From the NCBI GenBank assembly GCA_944548615.1, contig OX155957.1, positions 6,066,296 through 6,130,295 on the forward strand: a stretch of 64,000 nucleotides of DNA. Direction: 5' to 3'. Position numbers and translations under genes: made by a program. This document shows positions 13,492 to 24,546 of this stretch, one piece after another (positions within the stretch are counted from its first letter, which is position 1; each line of letters opens with the position of its first letter). Below the pieces are notes generated by a model. It saw nothing but the letters and a program-made list of their open reading frames with translations. It had not been told where the DNA came from and ran no database searches. The stretch comes from Micropterix aruncella (taxonomy: Eukaryota > Arthropoda > Insecta > Lepidoptera > Micropterigidae).

Positions 13492-13740
13492 AAGATGTGG
13501 TAGCCCCCCACTCGAGGAGGCTCCTAATCGTTAGAACGTCCTGTGGTGACGGGCTCGCCCGTTGTAGACGACACCGCAAGATGTGGTAGCCCCCAAGTCC
13601 TTGCGTCTCCAAGTTTCGTCCTCAAGTCTTAACTAATCGTTAAAACTTCCTGAGGTGACGGGCTCGCCCGCTGTAGTCGACAACCCAAGTTGTGGTAGCC
13701 CTCCGCTCGAGGAGGCTACTGAATTGGAGCTGAATCGTGA
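13492..13740 (+). repeat. Tandem right-end subunits of the GC-rich family
   Basis: The right-end segment (GTCCTGTGGTGACGGGCTCG ... ACACCGCAAG ... GTGGTAGCCCCC) is repeated at about 13518-13592 and, more diverged, at 13632-13702. This makes a small array after the full unit. Confidence 0.75.
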
Positions 13741-13839
13741 GTTGGGCCGACCCTAGAAACACAGTGAACATTCACAGTTCGAACTGCACGAAACCATTCG
13801 CTACCAGAGCGCACCAACTAGAGCTGTCGGCCACAACTG

Positions 13840-14490
13840 GCGAACCCGTCACCTCAGAAAGTTTTAACGAAATTTGATCGTTTTGTCTCCCGTGAGGTGA
13901 GCGCAGAAGACTTAGGACCAAACTGTTTACCATCAAGCTCCGCCACATGCCCGTAAGAGTCCAACGCTTTAACCGAGATATAGTCAGGTATGTTAACCAG
14001 CGGGGCGACACTCGCGCCTTTACTACCAGTTGCAACCAGATTACTCCGGTCTCCCGACTGGTTATAAGTTCGAGGTCGCTTGCGTGGTCCTCTCCCGTAC
14101 GTAGCGGTGAAACGGGTCTACCGAATCTATCGTGGACCACTGCATCCTATTCCAGGCTGTTCACCCGGAATCGGTTAGCCGATGGTCGTTACAAGAACAG
14201 TCGCCGTAAGGTGAACAACTACCCCTCTCTCTATAGGATACAGTACTTTTTCTAGCCTCCCCGGACTGTTAGTCAGAATGCACAATAGATTGGCTGACGC
14301 CGCACGGTGCGCAACCGTCCAGAAGCCACAGAAAATTGACTCCTGGGGAATACTAGCCCTCAGGCCTGCCCGGGCTCACACTTCATGCGTGGAGGCCGCC
14401 GGATGGGTGTTGACTCGTGAGTGTGACCGACCTTCAACTAATGCGTCTACGTGGTTAAACCAACAGGACCAATTAGAACCAGGGGGAACC
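13840..14490 (-). mobile_element. Diverged GC-rich 665-bp family copy, inverted
   Basis: Starts with GGCGAACCCGTCACCTCAG and ends near TGTGACCGACC..., the reverse complement of the family layout. It is closest to the 49482-50173 copy, which shares GTGAGGTGAGCGCAGAAGAC. It opposes the neighbouring plus-strand unit. Confidence 0.8.
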
Positions 14491-15039
14491 CCAGATAAAG
14501 TTTTACACTTCGCGCTTTAAATAACGCCTAAGCTCACATACTGACAGCGATTATCATATAACTAAAGAAAATAAACCGCCTTCGCAACCAATAATTAATT
14601 AGCACAAATGCCCCCTGATTTCTACTTCTTATCGCCGTAACTGCCACAATTTTATAGGTTGCCTCGTGGGCGAAACTTGACACATCCCTCTCTTCTATCG
14701 ACGCCGAGTAGTATCTTATGAATTTACCTACGCTGCTGAAATATTTCCGCGAAAACCCCGCTTTTCGCGCGGTTTCTCACTTTGACATTGCGGGCGGAAA
14801 TGATCGGAACGTGACTGAGATTTTCGTGCGGAAACACAATAAAAGGGTCGTTTATGAGCGACCAATTTAATGAAGCTGTTATTTTTTATCTACTCAGGTA
14901 TTCGGAAACAAAGAATTGCGACAGTTGAACCTATGATAGTATCCAAGAAATAGCAGTTCTAAATGAAGACATTAAAGTAACTAAAAGTATATTTTTAATT
15001 TTTGTAATTTCTAGCAGGCAACGGAATTGCATAAAACTT
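14491..15039. other. Unassigned sequence
   Basis: No supported feature. There is a short GC-rich patch near 14745-14790 (CGCGAAAACCCCGCTTTTCG). Confidence 0.35.
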
Positions 15040-15150
15040 GTAATACTAGGTAATGGTGAAGAGTAACTGACGTCCCATGATTCAGATGACCATGCTCAGC
15101 GCATACCAAACTAGGCCGAATATAGCCTGTATCTGGGCACACGATATATT
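15040..15150 (+). repeat. Second copy of the dispersed ~110-bp repeat
   Basis: Shares GATGACCATGCTCAGCGCAT and CTAGGCCGAATATAGCCTGT with 9465-9575 in the same orientation. Confidence 0.65.
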
Positions 15151-16470
15151 GTCTGACTCTTGGATGGCAAAAGTAGCAAAACTGACCTATAAGTATACAT
15201 CTATACATACACCTCATTATATGGAAGTATTAATTTGTACCTCCTCAATATTCGAAATTATAATAATGATTGTTAATATCAAGATCATCAAAAAAAGTTT
15301 TCAATGACAATTAAATTTTTTAAGATTTTTTTTTTAATGAGGTATACATGTAGGTAACATGTATTTATAAGATATTCGACTATTTTTGGTTTACAGGCAA
15401 CATATATTTTTTGCCATTTAAACAATTCATAGCTAAAAGGTTATGTTTAACCTATTTTTTTAAAATAGAATTTCCATTTTTTTTTGAACATGTATTGTTT
15501 ATTATCGTAACCCCTCATATACAGACATACATACTTACATACATAAATACATACAAACATATACATATTAATATCTCTATGATAGATACCTCCTATGTAT
15601 AATATATTTTTTTATAATTTTAAATTTAAATATTATTATTTGATTTGAAAATTGACTTTACTAGATTTTAATTTTTATATATTATTATAATAATATTATT
15701 TCACAAATAACTCATTCAATGAACGTATGTTTGTTTAGATAAAAAGTAAAAAATCCTAAACACACATAATTTTACAAAATTTTATTATGACGTGCAAACA
15801 TACTCCATAAAATCATGAAAATATTTCATAATAGGCATGAGTTTTGGCTCTTAAACCAGAAAGGAGTTTTGAGTACTTCGTTTCATAAGAATGAGCATAC
15901 AAAGCTTTTTTAATCTGAAATCATGGCTGACTGATAACGACTCAACAACTTTTAATTACGTATTAAAAAAAAACGGAAAAATTTCCGGTTAGGCTTCATT
16001 CAATATATGGAAACGGCATTCACCGGTGTAATAACGTGCTTTGTCATTGTTTTCTCGTTGTTATTTTGTTTGGTTTCGTCATAAATTGATTTATTCAGTT
16101 TTTAAGAAGTATAAACTTTGTTTTTGTGACAAATACATGAAGGGTGATCGTTCGCCGGTGATGAATGGCCCGTAAACCTACATTGTCCTTCTCGAAGGTG
16201 AGGAACATCTTTTTATCTATTATAAAGACAATAATTGCTAAACCCAATAATTGGACTCTTTCGCTACTGTGTGGCTTTTAGTATTATATTTTTCTACATT
16301 CGCTTCATCGAATGAACAATTTCTTAAGAGAAATATTCCGAATGTCTAAGTTATTAACAGGGGAATGACTAGGAGAAAGGTGGGGGCAAGATATTTTTAT
16401 CTTACACGGAAAAAAATATTGATTAATATTACGAAATGCCTTGCATATTTTACAAAACCTATACATTAAT
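15151..16470. other. Unassigned AT-rich sequence
   Basis: Very AT-rich, with a CATA-rich run near 15530-15570. No gene or element recognised. Confidence 0.4.
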
Positions 16471-17161
16471 ATAAGTCCTATCGGGAGCTAATGGGCCCAT
16501 GATGAGGTGGCCACAATGACCCATGTGTTCAGGGTCGGTCACACTCACTGGTCAAAACCCATCCGATGGCCTCCACGCATGGGGTGCGAGCCTGGGTAGG
16601 ACACTGGGTCAACCAGTCTCCCCTGGGAATCAATCCTCTGGCGCTCCTGGACGGTCTGCGCACCGAGCGGCGCAAGCCAATCGATTGTGCTCTCCGACTA
16701 ACAATCGGGGGAGTCTGGGGAACTGTATTGTTTCCTGTAGAGCGGGGGTAGTTGTCTACCTTACGGCGACTGCTCTTGAAATGACCATTGGCTATCCGAT
16801 CCCGGTTCAGAGTCGGGCAAAGGACGCCTTGGTCCGCGACAGATTCGGTGCACTCCGTTTCACCGCTTCGTAAGGGAGAGGACCGCGCAAGCGACCTCGA
16901 ACTCGGAACCAATCGAGAGACCGGAGAAATCTGGTCACAATTGGAAGTGAGGGCGCGAGTATCTCGAGCCCGCCGGGTTTATTCCTGGCTCACTCGCGGT
17001 AAGGCGTTGGACTCTCACGGGTTGTGACGTAGCTGGACGTAGGATTGTACTGTCCAAAGTCTTCTACGTTCACTGCAGGGCGACAGAACGACTAATCGTT
17101 AAAACGTCCTGTGGTGACGGGCTCGCCCGTTGTAGTCGACACCGCAAGATAAGTCCTATCG
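16471..17161 (+). mobile_element. GC-rich 665-bp family, complete with 13-bp TSD
   Basis: The element (16484-17148, 665 bp) is bracketed by ATAAGTCCTATCG at 16471-16483 and 17149-17161, a perfect 13-bp target-site duplication. It starts GGAGCTAATGGGCCCATGAT and ends GACACCGCAAG. There is no poly-A or simple-repeat tail and no terminal inverted repeat. On the minus strand a segment GGATTGATTCCCAGGGG resembles a pol III B box. A 13-bp duplication fits retroposition better than the 2-11 bp of most DNA transposons. The mechanism and any partner are unknown. Confidence 0.9.
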
Positions 17162-17416
17162 AGAAATTTTTCGATACTATCAAACAATTTTGGTTAAGTT
17201 CTTTACTGACACTTCTTGTAACCTTTCCAATACTTTATTTAATATCACCAGATATATTTCTGTTAATTTCACAAGTTTTTACGGCCTAGTTAAAAATGCA
17301 AATAAAGTTTAGTAAGAAATACAACTCTTTTGATTTGACAAAAATAATTTAGTAAAGTAGTTGTTTGAACTGATTATAGTTGATTTTACTATTAATATAC
17401 ATAGGATAAATTAATT
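17162..17416. other. Unassigned AT-rich sequence
   Basis: Nothing recognised between the GC-rich element and the TTAA MITE. Confidence 0.3.
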
Positions 17417-18012
17417 TTAAGCTATTGCATAGCTTTTATCGCGGGCCTAGGCCAGCGCGGCGACCGAATGAAGAAATTTCTTAACGAAAATTAATGATTT
17501 ATTATTTATTTATTTTATTTATTTTATTTTTTCTGATATCAGATAACTGCGCTCTATCGGAAAACGTTGAAATTATTCCGAATCATTTGCGGCTGCGGAA
17601 GCAAATGATTCGGAATAATTTAAACGTCTTCCGATAGAGCGCCGCGAACAAATTTTTTATTCGATAAAGCAAACAAACCGGATTATTCGAAAAAAAAAAC
17701 GTAGATAAAAAGATAGATAATTAAATTATCTTTAAAAAGGTGCAGGTTTCACAATAATACGCCAGATAGTATTTGCGTAGTAGTTGTTTTTGTGTTCGGT
17801 TAGACCTTATTTCACAAATTAATTACACTATGTAATATAAACAAAATCTAAAATATTCAAAGCTAAGAATATTAGGAAAATGTTCTTGTTTAACATAGTA
17901 GGTACTCGTTTAGACGTAATTATCAGTTTAAAATCATTAATATTCGTTAAGAAATTTCTTCATTCGGTCGCCGCGCTGGCTAGCCCGCGATAAAAGCTAT
18001 GCAATAGCTTAA
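17417..18012. mobile_element. TTAA MITE with palindromic ends (piggyBac-like?)
   Basis: The element spans 17421-18008, flanked by TTAA at 17417-17420 and 18009-18012. The ends are GCTATTGCATAGCTTTTATC inverted, with TIRs extending about 70-80 bp and containing GAATGAAGAAATTTCTTAACG. A strong internal hairpin lies at 17553-17642, with a stem including AATTATTCCGAATCATTTGC. The TTAA duplication points to piggyBac- or Kolobok-type mobilisation; no transposase is present. A second copy is at 25917-26443. Confidence 0.88.
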
Positions 18013-18907
18013 TAAAAAATATAAAATCTACCACTACTTATAAGTTATTTTAACACGTTTTTGTAATAAACTTAACAATATATTTTTGGTAATTTTAACA
18101 TTCTTGTTTTGTATTGACTTTTGTACATTTTACAAAAATATACGTTAACATTACAAAACCTATTTTTACAACAGCCGTTTCGTAAAATTAACCACTTTTT
18201 AAACCCGATCAAGATTTTCAAGTTATCTTAGGGGCAAAGGTATAGAGTTCCATATTCGGGCCGCCTGCACAGCAAATGACCCGGACATGAAAGTTAATGA
18301 ATTGTGAGGTATAGAAGTAGGACGCTGTATAGCTATATGTAGAATAGTAGAGCCAGTAATAGATTTTCCTGAGAGCGTAATGGAAGGCAATGGGATGAAA
18401 GCGGATAAAAGAGATTAAATAAATAGGAAGGCATATTTGAATGAAGTACATGAAAGAGTAGCGTGCCTATGTGAAAATCACGACATCGTCTAATAGTAAG
18501 TTATTTCATTTGCCTAGAAAAGGTTGATATGCGATCAAACTTCTACAGGGAATAAACAAATCGAATACATGCGTTTTAAATACTTTACGGTTTATTGAGT
18601 AGCTCCTCATTTGCGCCTAGGCAAGCCACATCAGCATAGTAAAGTATTGGTAAAATTAAATAAAGTTTAATATAAAGAAGTAGAAATTTCTGCACTAGTT
18701 CAAAACAATGGAGACTCGCAGACTTTACGATTGACACCAGTTACTTGAGAATTCCAAGATAACTTTTCATCAATGAGCAAGCCCAGCTCTCTTAATTTAA
18801 TTTCGAAATGCGAGGGAAGTTTAATAGCGTAAAGACTAAGGGGATTAAAATACGACCTGTCTCAGACACATCTACATACAAGTGCAAACATGTAAGAAAT
18901 TACTATA
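18013..18907. other. Unassigned AT-rich sequence
   Basis: No gene or element recognised. Confidence 0.35.
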
Positions 18908-20306
18908 CACGATTGCTGTTACAAAAAGTAGACTATTGTATTTATAGTTATTAGAAATAATTTGTTCTCCCTGAAAACCACATTTTTTAGACAATAAAAT
19001 TCGTCTTTGAAAGAAAATTAAATGTGCGGGAGCTCCGTTACGGCCTCGGCCTTATCTCTATAAACATCCAGTGCTCAAAGACGATTGTGCATTCTATGGG
19101 TAAGTCGACGGGCCTTGTCCAGGTCAGTGAAGTTTTCTTCTATGCAATTACCCTTTAGTAGGACTTCACGTAAGCCGGGTCCATTAAACCGGCATTTTTA
19201 TACGCCCTGCAGCAGGTATCTCGTGACGATCGCGCTACTCTTGATGCTTTATATAGTCTCGCGCCGAACGCCGTCGCAGCACGCAGTCGGTTATTATTAC
19301 TTAATATTTGTAGTTTATGTATTTACACATATGAGTATCTTGATATTTTCAGAATCTACTCAATCAGACCATTCATTTGATAAACACGGTGTATTTAAAC
19401 TTAATTTATTGATATTTGGACATTTGGATAATTATGTATTTGAAATTTGGAAAATTTGGTTGCCCTGTGACCCCCGGAATTATAAAGCGATTCTAACAAC
19501 ACTACGCAATTTCTTAATTAGTCCAAGCATTTAGATGTTACGCTGGAATGCAGATAAGTAATGAAGTTAACATAGATAGATAGATAGATAGATTTTTATT
19601 CGAAGTAGTCTTACAGTACTTTCCGAACTTCTTATGTTTCTAGACATTTATGCCTCGCTTGTAGGCTTTACGATTGATTACTACACTATATAATCAATGG
19701 CTTTACGCAATAGTAATAATAATAATAATAACACTTTACAAATGGTTTTCATAGCTATGTTACACAAAAACGACTTGACCAGACCAATGTATCGCGTGAA
19801 AAATCTTCAATTTTATAATAGCCTTTAGAGCACAAAGTATGTTTAACAATTTTTCTAAATGTAGTGTCTGGTAAAAGGGTTAGTTCCTCAGGCAAAGTGT
19901 TATAAAGCGAGCACCGTCTCCAATGAAAGATTTACTCACTTTTGCTAACCTAGAGCCCGTAATGGCTAGTTTATTTTTGAACCTGGTGTTCCTATTGTGA
20001 ATGTCCCCCAACCTACGGAACCTGTGCAAGTTTTTACGAACATACATTATGTTATCGAATATATACTGACTATAAACCGTCAGAATATTGATCTCTTTAA
20101 ATTTCTCTTTTAGCGATGTTCGGGAGTTTAAACAATAAATGGATCGTATGGCTCTTTTCTGCAAAGTAAATATCGTTTGCATATCGGCTGCGCGGCCCCA
20201 GAGCAAAATCCCATACGACATTACTATGGAAGTAGTATACATACATACATACATACATACATGAACCCTGAAAACATTACACAATTTTTTTTTTGGGGCA
20301 GTCGTG
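18908..20306 (+). mobile_element. CACGACTGCC-family element split by two insertions
   Basis: The left end CACGATTGCTGTTACAAAAA begins at 18908 and the right end GGGGCAGTCGTG closes at 20306. Against the 442-bp copy at 52419-52860, internal matches resume at about 19304 (ATATTTGTAGTTTATGTATT) and run to about 19572, then again from 20237 (ATACATACATGAACCCTGAA). Two blocks were therefore inserted: about 18960-19300 (unknown, partly GC-rich) and a LINE at 19573-20236. Confidence 0.75.
19573..20236 (-). pseudogene. 5'-truncated LINE (Jockey/CR1-type RT C-terminus)
   Basis: The minus strand encodes the region after the reverse-transcriptase core: SYGILLWGRAADMQTIFTLQ, then KRAIRSIY..., later NTRFKNKLAITGSRLAKVSK and SFIGDGARF, ending at 19880. 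This is a typical thumb/C-terminal segment of CR1/Jockey-like LINEs. A 3' UTR of about 300 bp ends in TTTTTATC followed by (TCTA)n at the MITE junction. Truncation at the 5' side is at the MITE ATACATAC sequence, as expected for incomplete target-primed reverse transcription. Confidence 0.8.
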
Positions 20307-20707
20307 TAGGTAATAATATCACACATTTTAAAAACCTGAATATAATACAATCTTCTAGCAAGCCAGCATTGCGGTGTCATCATTGAAAATGCACCTAAAT
20401 GTGCTGCAAATCCGATAGTAAAAATCGGTAATATCTTTTCATTTTCACCGGATTTGTGACACGGGAAATGTTGCGACTGTATCTCGATATGTGTCATTTC
20501 ACCGCGCGTAGCGCAGTAAACCATTTGTTTTCGTCGTGGTTTGTTTTTCACATCTTGGCGGGATCGAATTTATAGATGTGTTGACCCTTGACTGTAAACC
20601 GTAAAGGGAAGGTCGGTCGGTCTATCGTATATTCAATTCAGTTCGTTTCTTGATTTCGGAAATCGCACAGTATTACAGTGAATAATTATAATTAAAAATA
20701 CAGCCTC
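20307..20707. other. Unassigned sequence
   Basis: No supported feature. The open frame entering from 20551 on the minus strand is not homologous beyond the LINE boundary. Confidence 0.3.
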
Positions 20708-20910
20708 ATAAAAAAACCGGTTACGGATGTCAATCAAAGTACAAAATAAATCGGTTGTGTCACCACAAACCTTTCTTGGCAAGTAGCCAAGAATTTATAA
20801 GAATATTAATTTAATAAATAAAACCGATGAGCGCCCTGTATCGGCCGGCGGACGATCCCGGCTAAATTCCATTGCGACGCCTCAGGCGGCGCAGTTCGTT
20901 TCTCAACTAA
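20708..20910 (+). repeat. Dispersed ~200-bp repeat (ATCGGTTGTGTCACC family)
   Basis: Contains AATCGGTTGTGTCACC, AGTAGCCAA, ATATTAATTT..ATAAATAAA, GAGCGCC and TCGGCCGGCGGACGA in the same order and spacing as the reverse complement of 41360-41556. Non-coding. Family unknown. Confidence 0.75.
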
Positions 20911-21080
20911 GGACAGGTTTCGGCCAAGCGCCAATATCTGGAGTCAATATTTATCTAAAATATATGGCCTAATTTCAATATTATTAGTGAATTTCAATAT
21001 TACACTGATATTGAGAACCAAATCAGGCACCATTTGAAAATTCAACACTATTCATAAGTAGGGCATACTATTATTATATA
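20911..21080. other. Unassigned AT-rich sequence
   Basis: Nothing recognised. Confidence 0.3.
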
Positions 21081-21302
21081 CTAGCTGCGCCCCGCGGTTT
21101 CACCCACGTGGTGATGGAAAATTGTGATAATGATGATAGAAAACTATATATCTTTATAAATTATAGCCTATGTGTTATTCTGATGTGTAAGCTATATTAT
21201 TGTAAAGTTTCATCAAAATCCATTCAGGAGTTTTTGCGTGAAAGGGTAACAAACATCCATACATTCATTATTACAAACTTTTACGTTTATATAGTAGTAG
21301 GA
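21081..21302 (-). mobile_element. Short non-autonomous Helitron
   Basis: On the minus strand it starts TCCTACTACTATATAAACGT after an A, contains TTTCACGCAAAAACTCCTGA, and ends ACCGCGGGGCGCAGCTAG before a T. TC start, GC-rich pre-terminal segment, CTAG end and A/T insertion site all fit a Helitron; 222 bp and non-coding. Its termini differ from those of the 2195-7302 element, so the two may belong to different families. Confidence 0.82.
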
Positions 21303-22689
21303 TTTAACATAGGTTATTTTACAATCATATTACACTATACCATAATATGTAAGAATATTTAATTTATGGTACCTTTTATTGATTTCGACAAAACAGATGC
21401 ACTCACAAAAGCCGTAAAGAGCTGTAAAAGCAGGTGCACTCTAACAAAAGCCCTTTGTTTCTAATCAGTTTGCGTGCTTGTGAAATTACATTACTAATTA
21501 TTTAATCGTATCATTACATGTATACAAACAATACTTCGTGTTGGTTTTATTATTATATTGTTTAAATGTCCTCGTTTTGCCTCATTATATAATAAAATAG
21601 ATGTAGACAAATATGACAATGGAATATTACATTTTTATATTTATAAGCATGTTTCAGTTGCTGTGACAAAAATCCAAGATAGATACATATTATTTCAACG
21701 ACACTCTTTTTGTAAATTAATTTTGTCATTAAAGATGGGCCCCATGACATCCCGAAAAAATGGAGTCGTTGGATCACAAACGCCGAAATATTGCGAAATA
21801 CATACCTTTATATAATATACGGAAATTATATACATAACTTTAATGATGTATAAATATGTAATTAAAAAAAAATCCTATATAAATAATGGTTCAAAGTACA
21901 TACCGATTAAACCTTATTTTATTAAACCACCAAATACTACGACGATTACGTAGAGTGAAAATCCGTGAAAAAGCTCAAAACTGCCTTCGCTGAGATAATA
22001 TACTCAACCATTTAAAATGTTTATCGTCAAACGTAACCCATTTAATGATGTTTTTAAAAAAATGTAAAGCTTTAGGAAGTAAAAGTTTTTCATTAATATT
22101 TAGCAAAAAAAATAAACTTCATTTTTTAAATTTATTTTCGAATTCAATTTTTACTGAAATTTTACTGAAAATGAATTAGTTTTGAAAGATTTTAAACCCT
22201 TTTAGGAAATTAATCAACTTATCGACGTAAAAAATAAAACAGGGATATACTATTTTAAAAATCGTAACCTAAATCAGAAAGCCCTTTTGGCTTGTTGTCA
22301 TAAAAAATCATAAAATAAAATATTCGTTTTTTTAGCACAGAAAATACACAATTAGTACACTTAGTATATCACTAAAATCAGATCTAATTTATCTGTGATG
22401 TAAAAAAATCTACGCCTAGAATAAATAATAGGTCTACGGTAAATAGATGTCCAACTATTTGTTTTGAACCACCAATCCCTGCGATTCGCAAACGTACCAA
22501 GCGCCCACCCACCTTAGGTAGACATTAGAAGCGTCCAAACACCACAGTAGTTAGACAGCATACAGTTTGTGTTTATTTAAAATACCTAATAAAATAATAT
22601 CACTTTATTTCTACCGAAAAATCCTGCTACTATTCTGAGTCTTATTACGGCAGTAAATGCGTAGACATGTATCCATCAGTAGGTAAACT
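21303..22689. other. Unassigned AT-rich sequence
   Basis: No gene or element recognised. Frames of 70-85 codons near 21558-21815 on both strands overlap each other and show no motifs. Confidence 0.4.
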
Positions 22690-23255
22690 CCATTATGACA
22701 CTTAATGACAACGTCGACTCTGATGTGTCCCAAAGAATTATCGTCTCATGGCAAAAATGCCGATCACATACTAGTGTACTGTGTGACCCAAGTATTCACA
22801 TAAAAACTAAGGGCAAAGTGTACAAAACGGCAGTCCGTCCGGCGCTACTGTATGGCTCCGAATGCTGGACAGACAACGAAGAAGATACATCAACAAAAAG
22901 CACATACCAACGAAATGAAGATGCTCAGTTGGGCGGGAGGTGTAACTAGGCTGGACAGAATCCGTAATGAATACATACGAAGTAGCTTCAAGGTTGAACC
23001 AATCGCAGAAAAGATTACCGAAAACCGCCAACGCTGCTATGGGCATGTCAAAAGATAAAGCGACGACCATGTGGTACAAATCGCTGTGAAACTACCTGAG
23101 CAAAAGAAAGGAAGATGCCGCCCGCCACTGACCGGGTGGTCTTATAACATGGAAAGAGACCTTAAAAAAGCCCAATTGTCCGAACAGACAACGCAATATC
23201 GTTTGACCTAGCGCAGAAAGTGGGGAGAAACGACCTTAAATAATGGGAATAGGAG
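22690..23255 (+). pseudogene. RTE-type LINE relic (RT C-terminus)
   Basis: Pieces in different frames give KTKGKVYKTAVRPALLYGSE + CWT, then EMKMLSWAGGVTRLDRIRNE, IRSSFKVEPIAEKITENRQR and CYGHVKR, then a stop, and further on a PEQKKGRCRPPLTGW-like segment followed by NMERDLKKAQLS. This order (RPALLYGSECW, MLRWAGGVTRxDRIRN, RWYGHVxRR, RGRPPxxW) is typical of the C-terminal part of RTE-clade LINE polyproteins. Frameshifts and stops show it is dead. Confidence 0.88.
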
Positions 23256-24162
23256 AGGACGAAGAAGTATCCATGAGCAGGTAAATAACAATAAATTATT
23301 GTACAAGCAGTCCCATGACAATTCTAACCAGTCTCATAAAACTTTAGTCCTTTATCTATTTGTATAAAATTTGTAGTTAGGGGTGGTAATACCTCCATGC
23401 GGGATTAGACCCGTCATGTTTAGTGCAAAGGAAATGAGACGCTAAACTCCGTGAAAATCACAAGTTCCCTTTACAAACTTCACAATGAAAAGACCACACG
23501 CAACAAGACCGTAAGAAACGCAATTGCCGACGGCATAAGTAATTGCTCAAATTTTAGAGGGAGTTTAAGGCGATGTACATGTTCTTTACTCTCTGCTAAC
23601 CTCGTTAAAAAGTTTCAGCGCTCGAGGCGCTTAATTACAGGGGGCTAAGAGAAAATTGTGCGGACACACAACTATTCTTGGCGATGAAGTTCTGTAGACG
23701 CTGAAAGAATTGCTAATGAGGTTGTTGGTCGTACGATAAGCAAATGGTGTTGTAAAGTCAGCTTGTGATTACTTCTTATGAAATTACGTAAAGTAGAAAA
23801 TATTCAGCTCAGTAAAATTCTAAGGACACGATACACTATAAACATAATTCACAATAACTATATTTTTAAAATAATAATAGGAGGTAATTTGTTTTATTGT
23901 TATCATTCTTTTTATACATTTTAAGTTAAATGCAGGATTGTATCTTTATATCTTTGTGATTACACTATTTTATTATAAATAAATATTTTAATCTGATTAC
24001 ACTTTATTCGTTGATATTCAATTTTACGCTCCTACTTTGAAGTATGATATTTAGTTATTATTATATTTTTTTTCTTTTGTTCATAAATGATTTATTGAAT
24101 ATTTAAATTTTTCAATATAATAATAGTAAATTCATTGACAAAAGAATATATGCTATTTTTTA
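23256..24162. other. Unassigned AT-rich sequence
   Basis: No gene or element recognised. A 65-codon frame at 23451-23648 has no features. Confidence 0.35.
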
Positions 24163-24546
24163 TACAGGTGTTTTAATTAACCGGCATCCTTCAAGGGGAT
24201 GAATCAGTACGAGCTATTAAGCAACTTTTGAAAAACAAATATGGGAAAATCTGTTTTTTTTAACTCGACTATTTTATTTTTCCGAAAAAAAGTAAAAAAA
24301 TACTGAGCACCATGCGCTACCTAGCGGTATGTAAAATATCGCTAATATTGTTTATTAGCGATAATTTACTTACCGCTAGATGGCGTAACTCTTGTCAAAC
24401 TATTATTTAACACTCAAGTATTTCGATTTTTTAAATTTTCAAATAAAAAAAATATTTTTAAAAATTTTGTTTTATCAAAAGTTTCCTACTTGCTCGTACT
24501 GATTCACCCTCTTGAAAAATGCCGGTAAATTAAAACTCATCCTGTA
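24163..24546. mobile_element. TA-flanked MITE (Tc1/mariner-like ends)
   Basis: The element 24165-24544 (380 bp) is flanked by TA. Its ends are CAGGTGTTTTAATTAACCGG and, inverted, CAGGATGAGTTTTAATTTAC, with TIRs continuing through GGCAT...GAATCAGTACGAGC for about 50-60 bp. The TA duplication and the CAG start fit Tc1/mariner-type mobilisation. A half copy is at 35201-35430. The centre carries a small palindrome, TATCGCTAATA...TATTAGCGATA. Confidence 0.88.

Noticed and set aside
19085..19534. 149-codon plus-strand frame
   Set aside because: It spans the unknown inserted block and resumed CACGACTGCC sequence, so it is a composite of two repeats with no domain.
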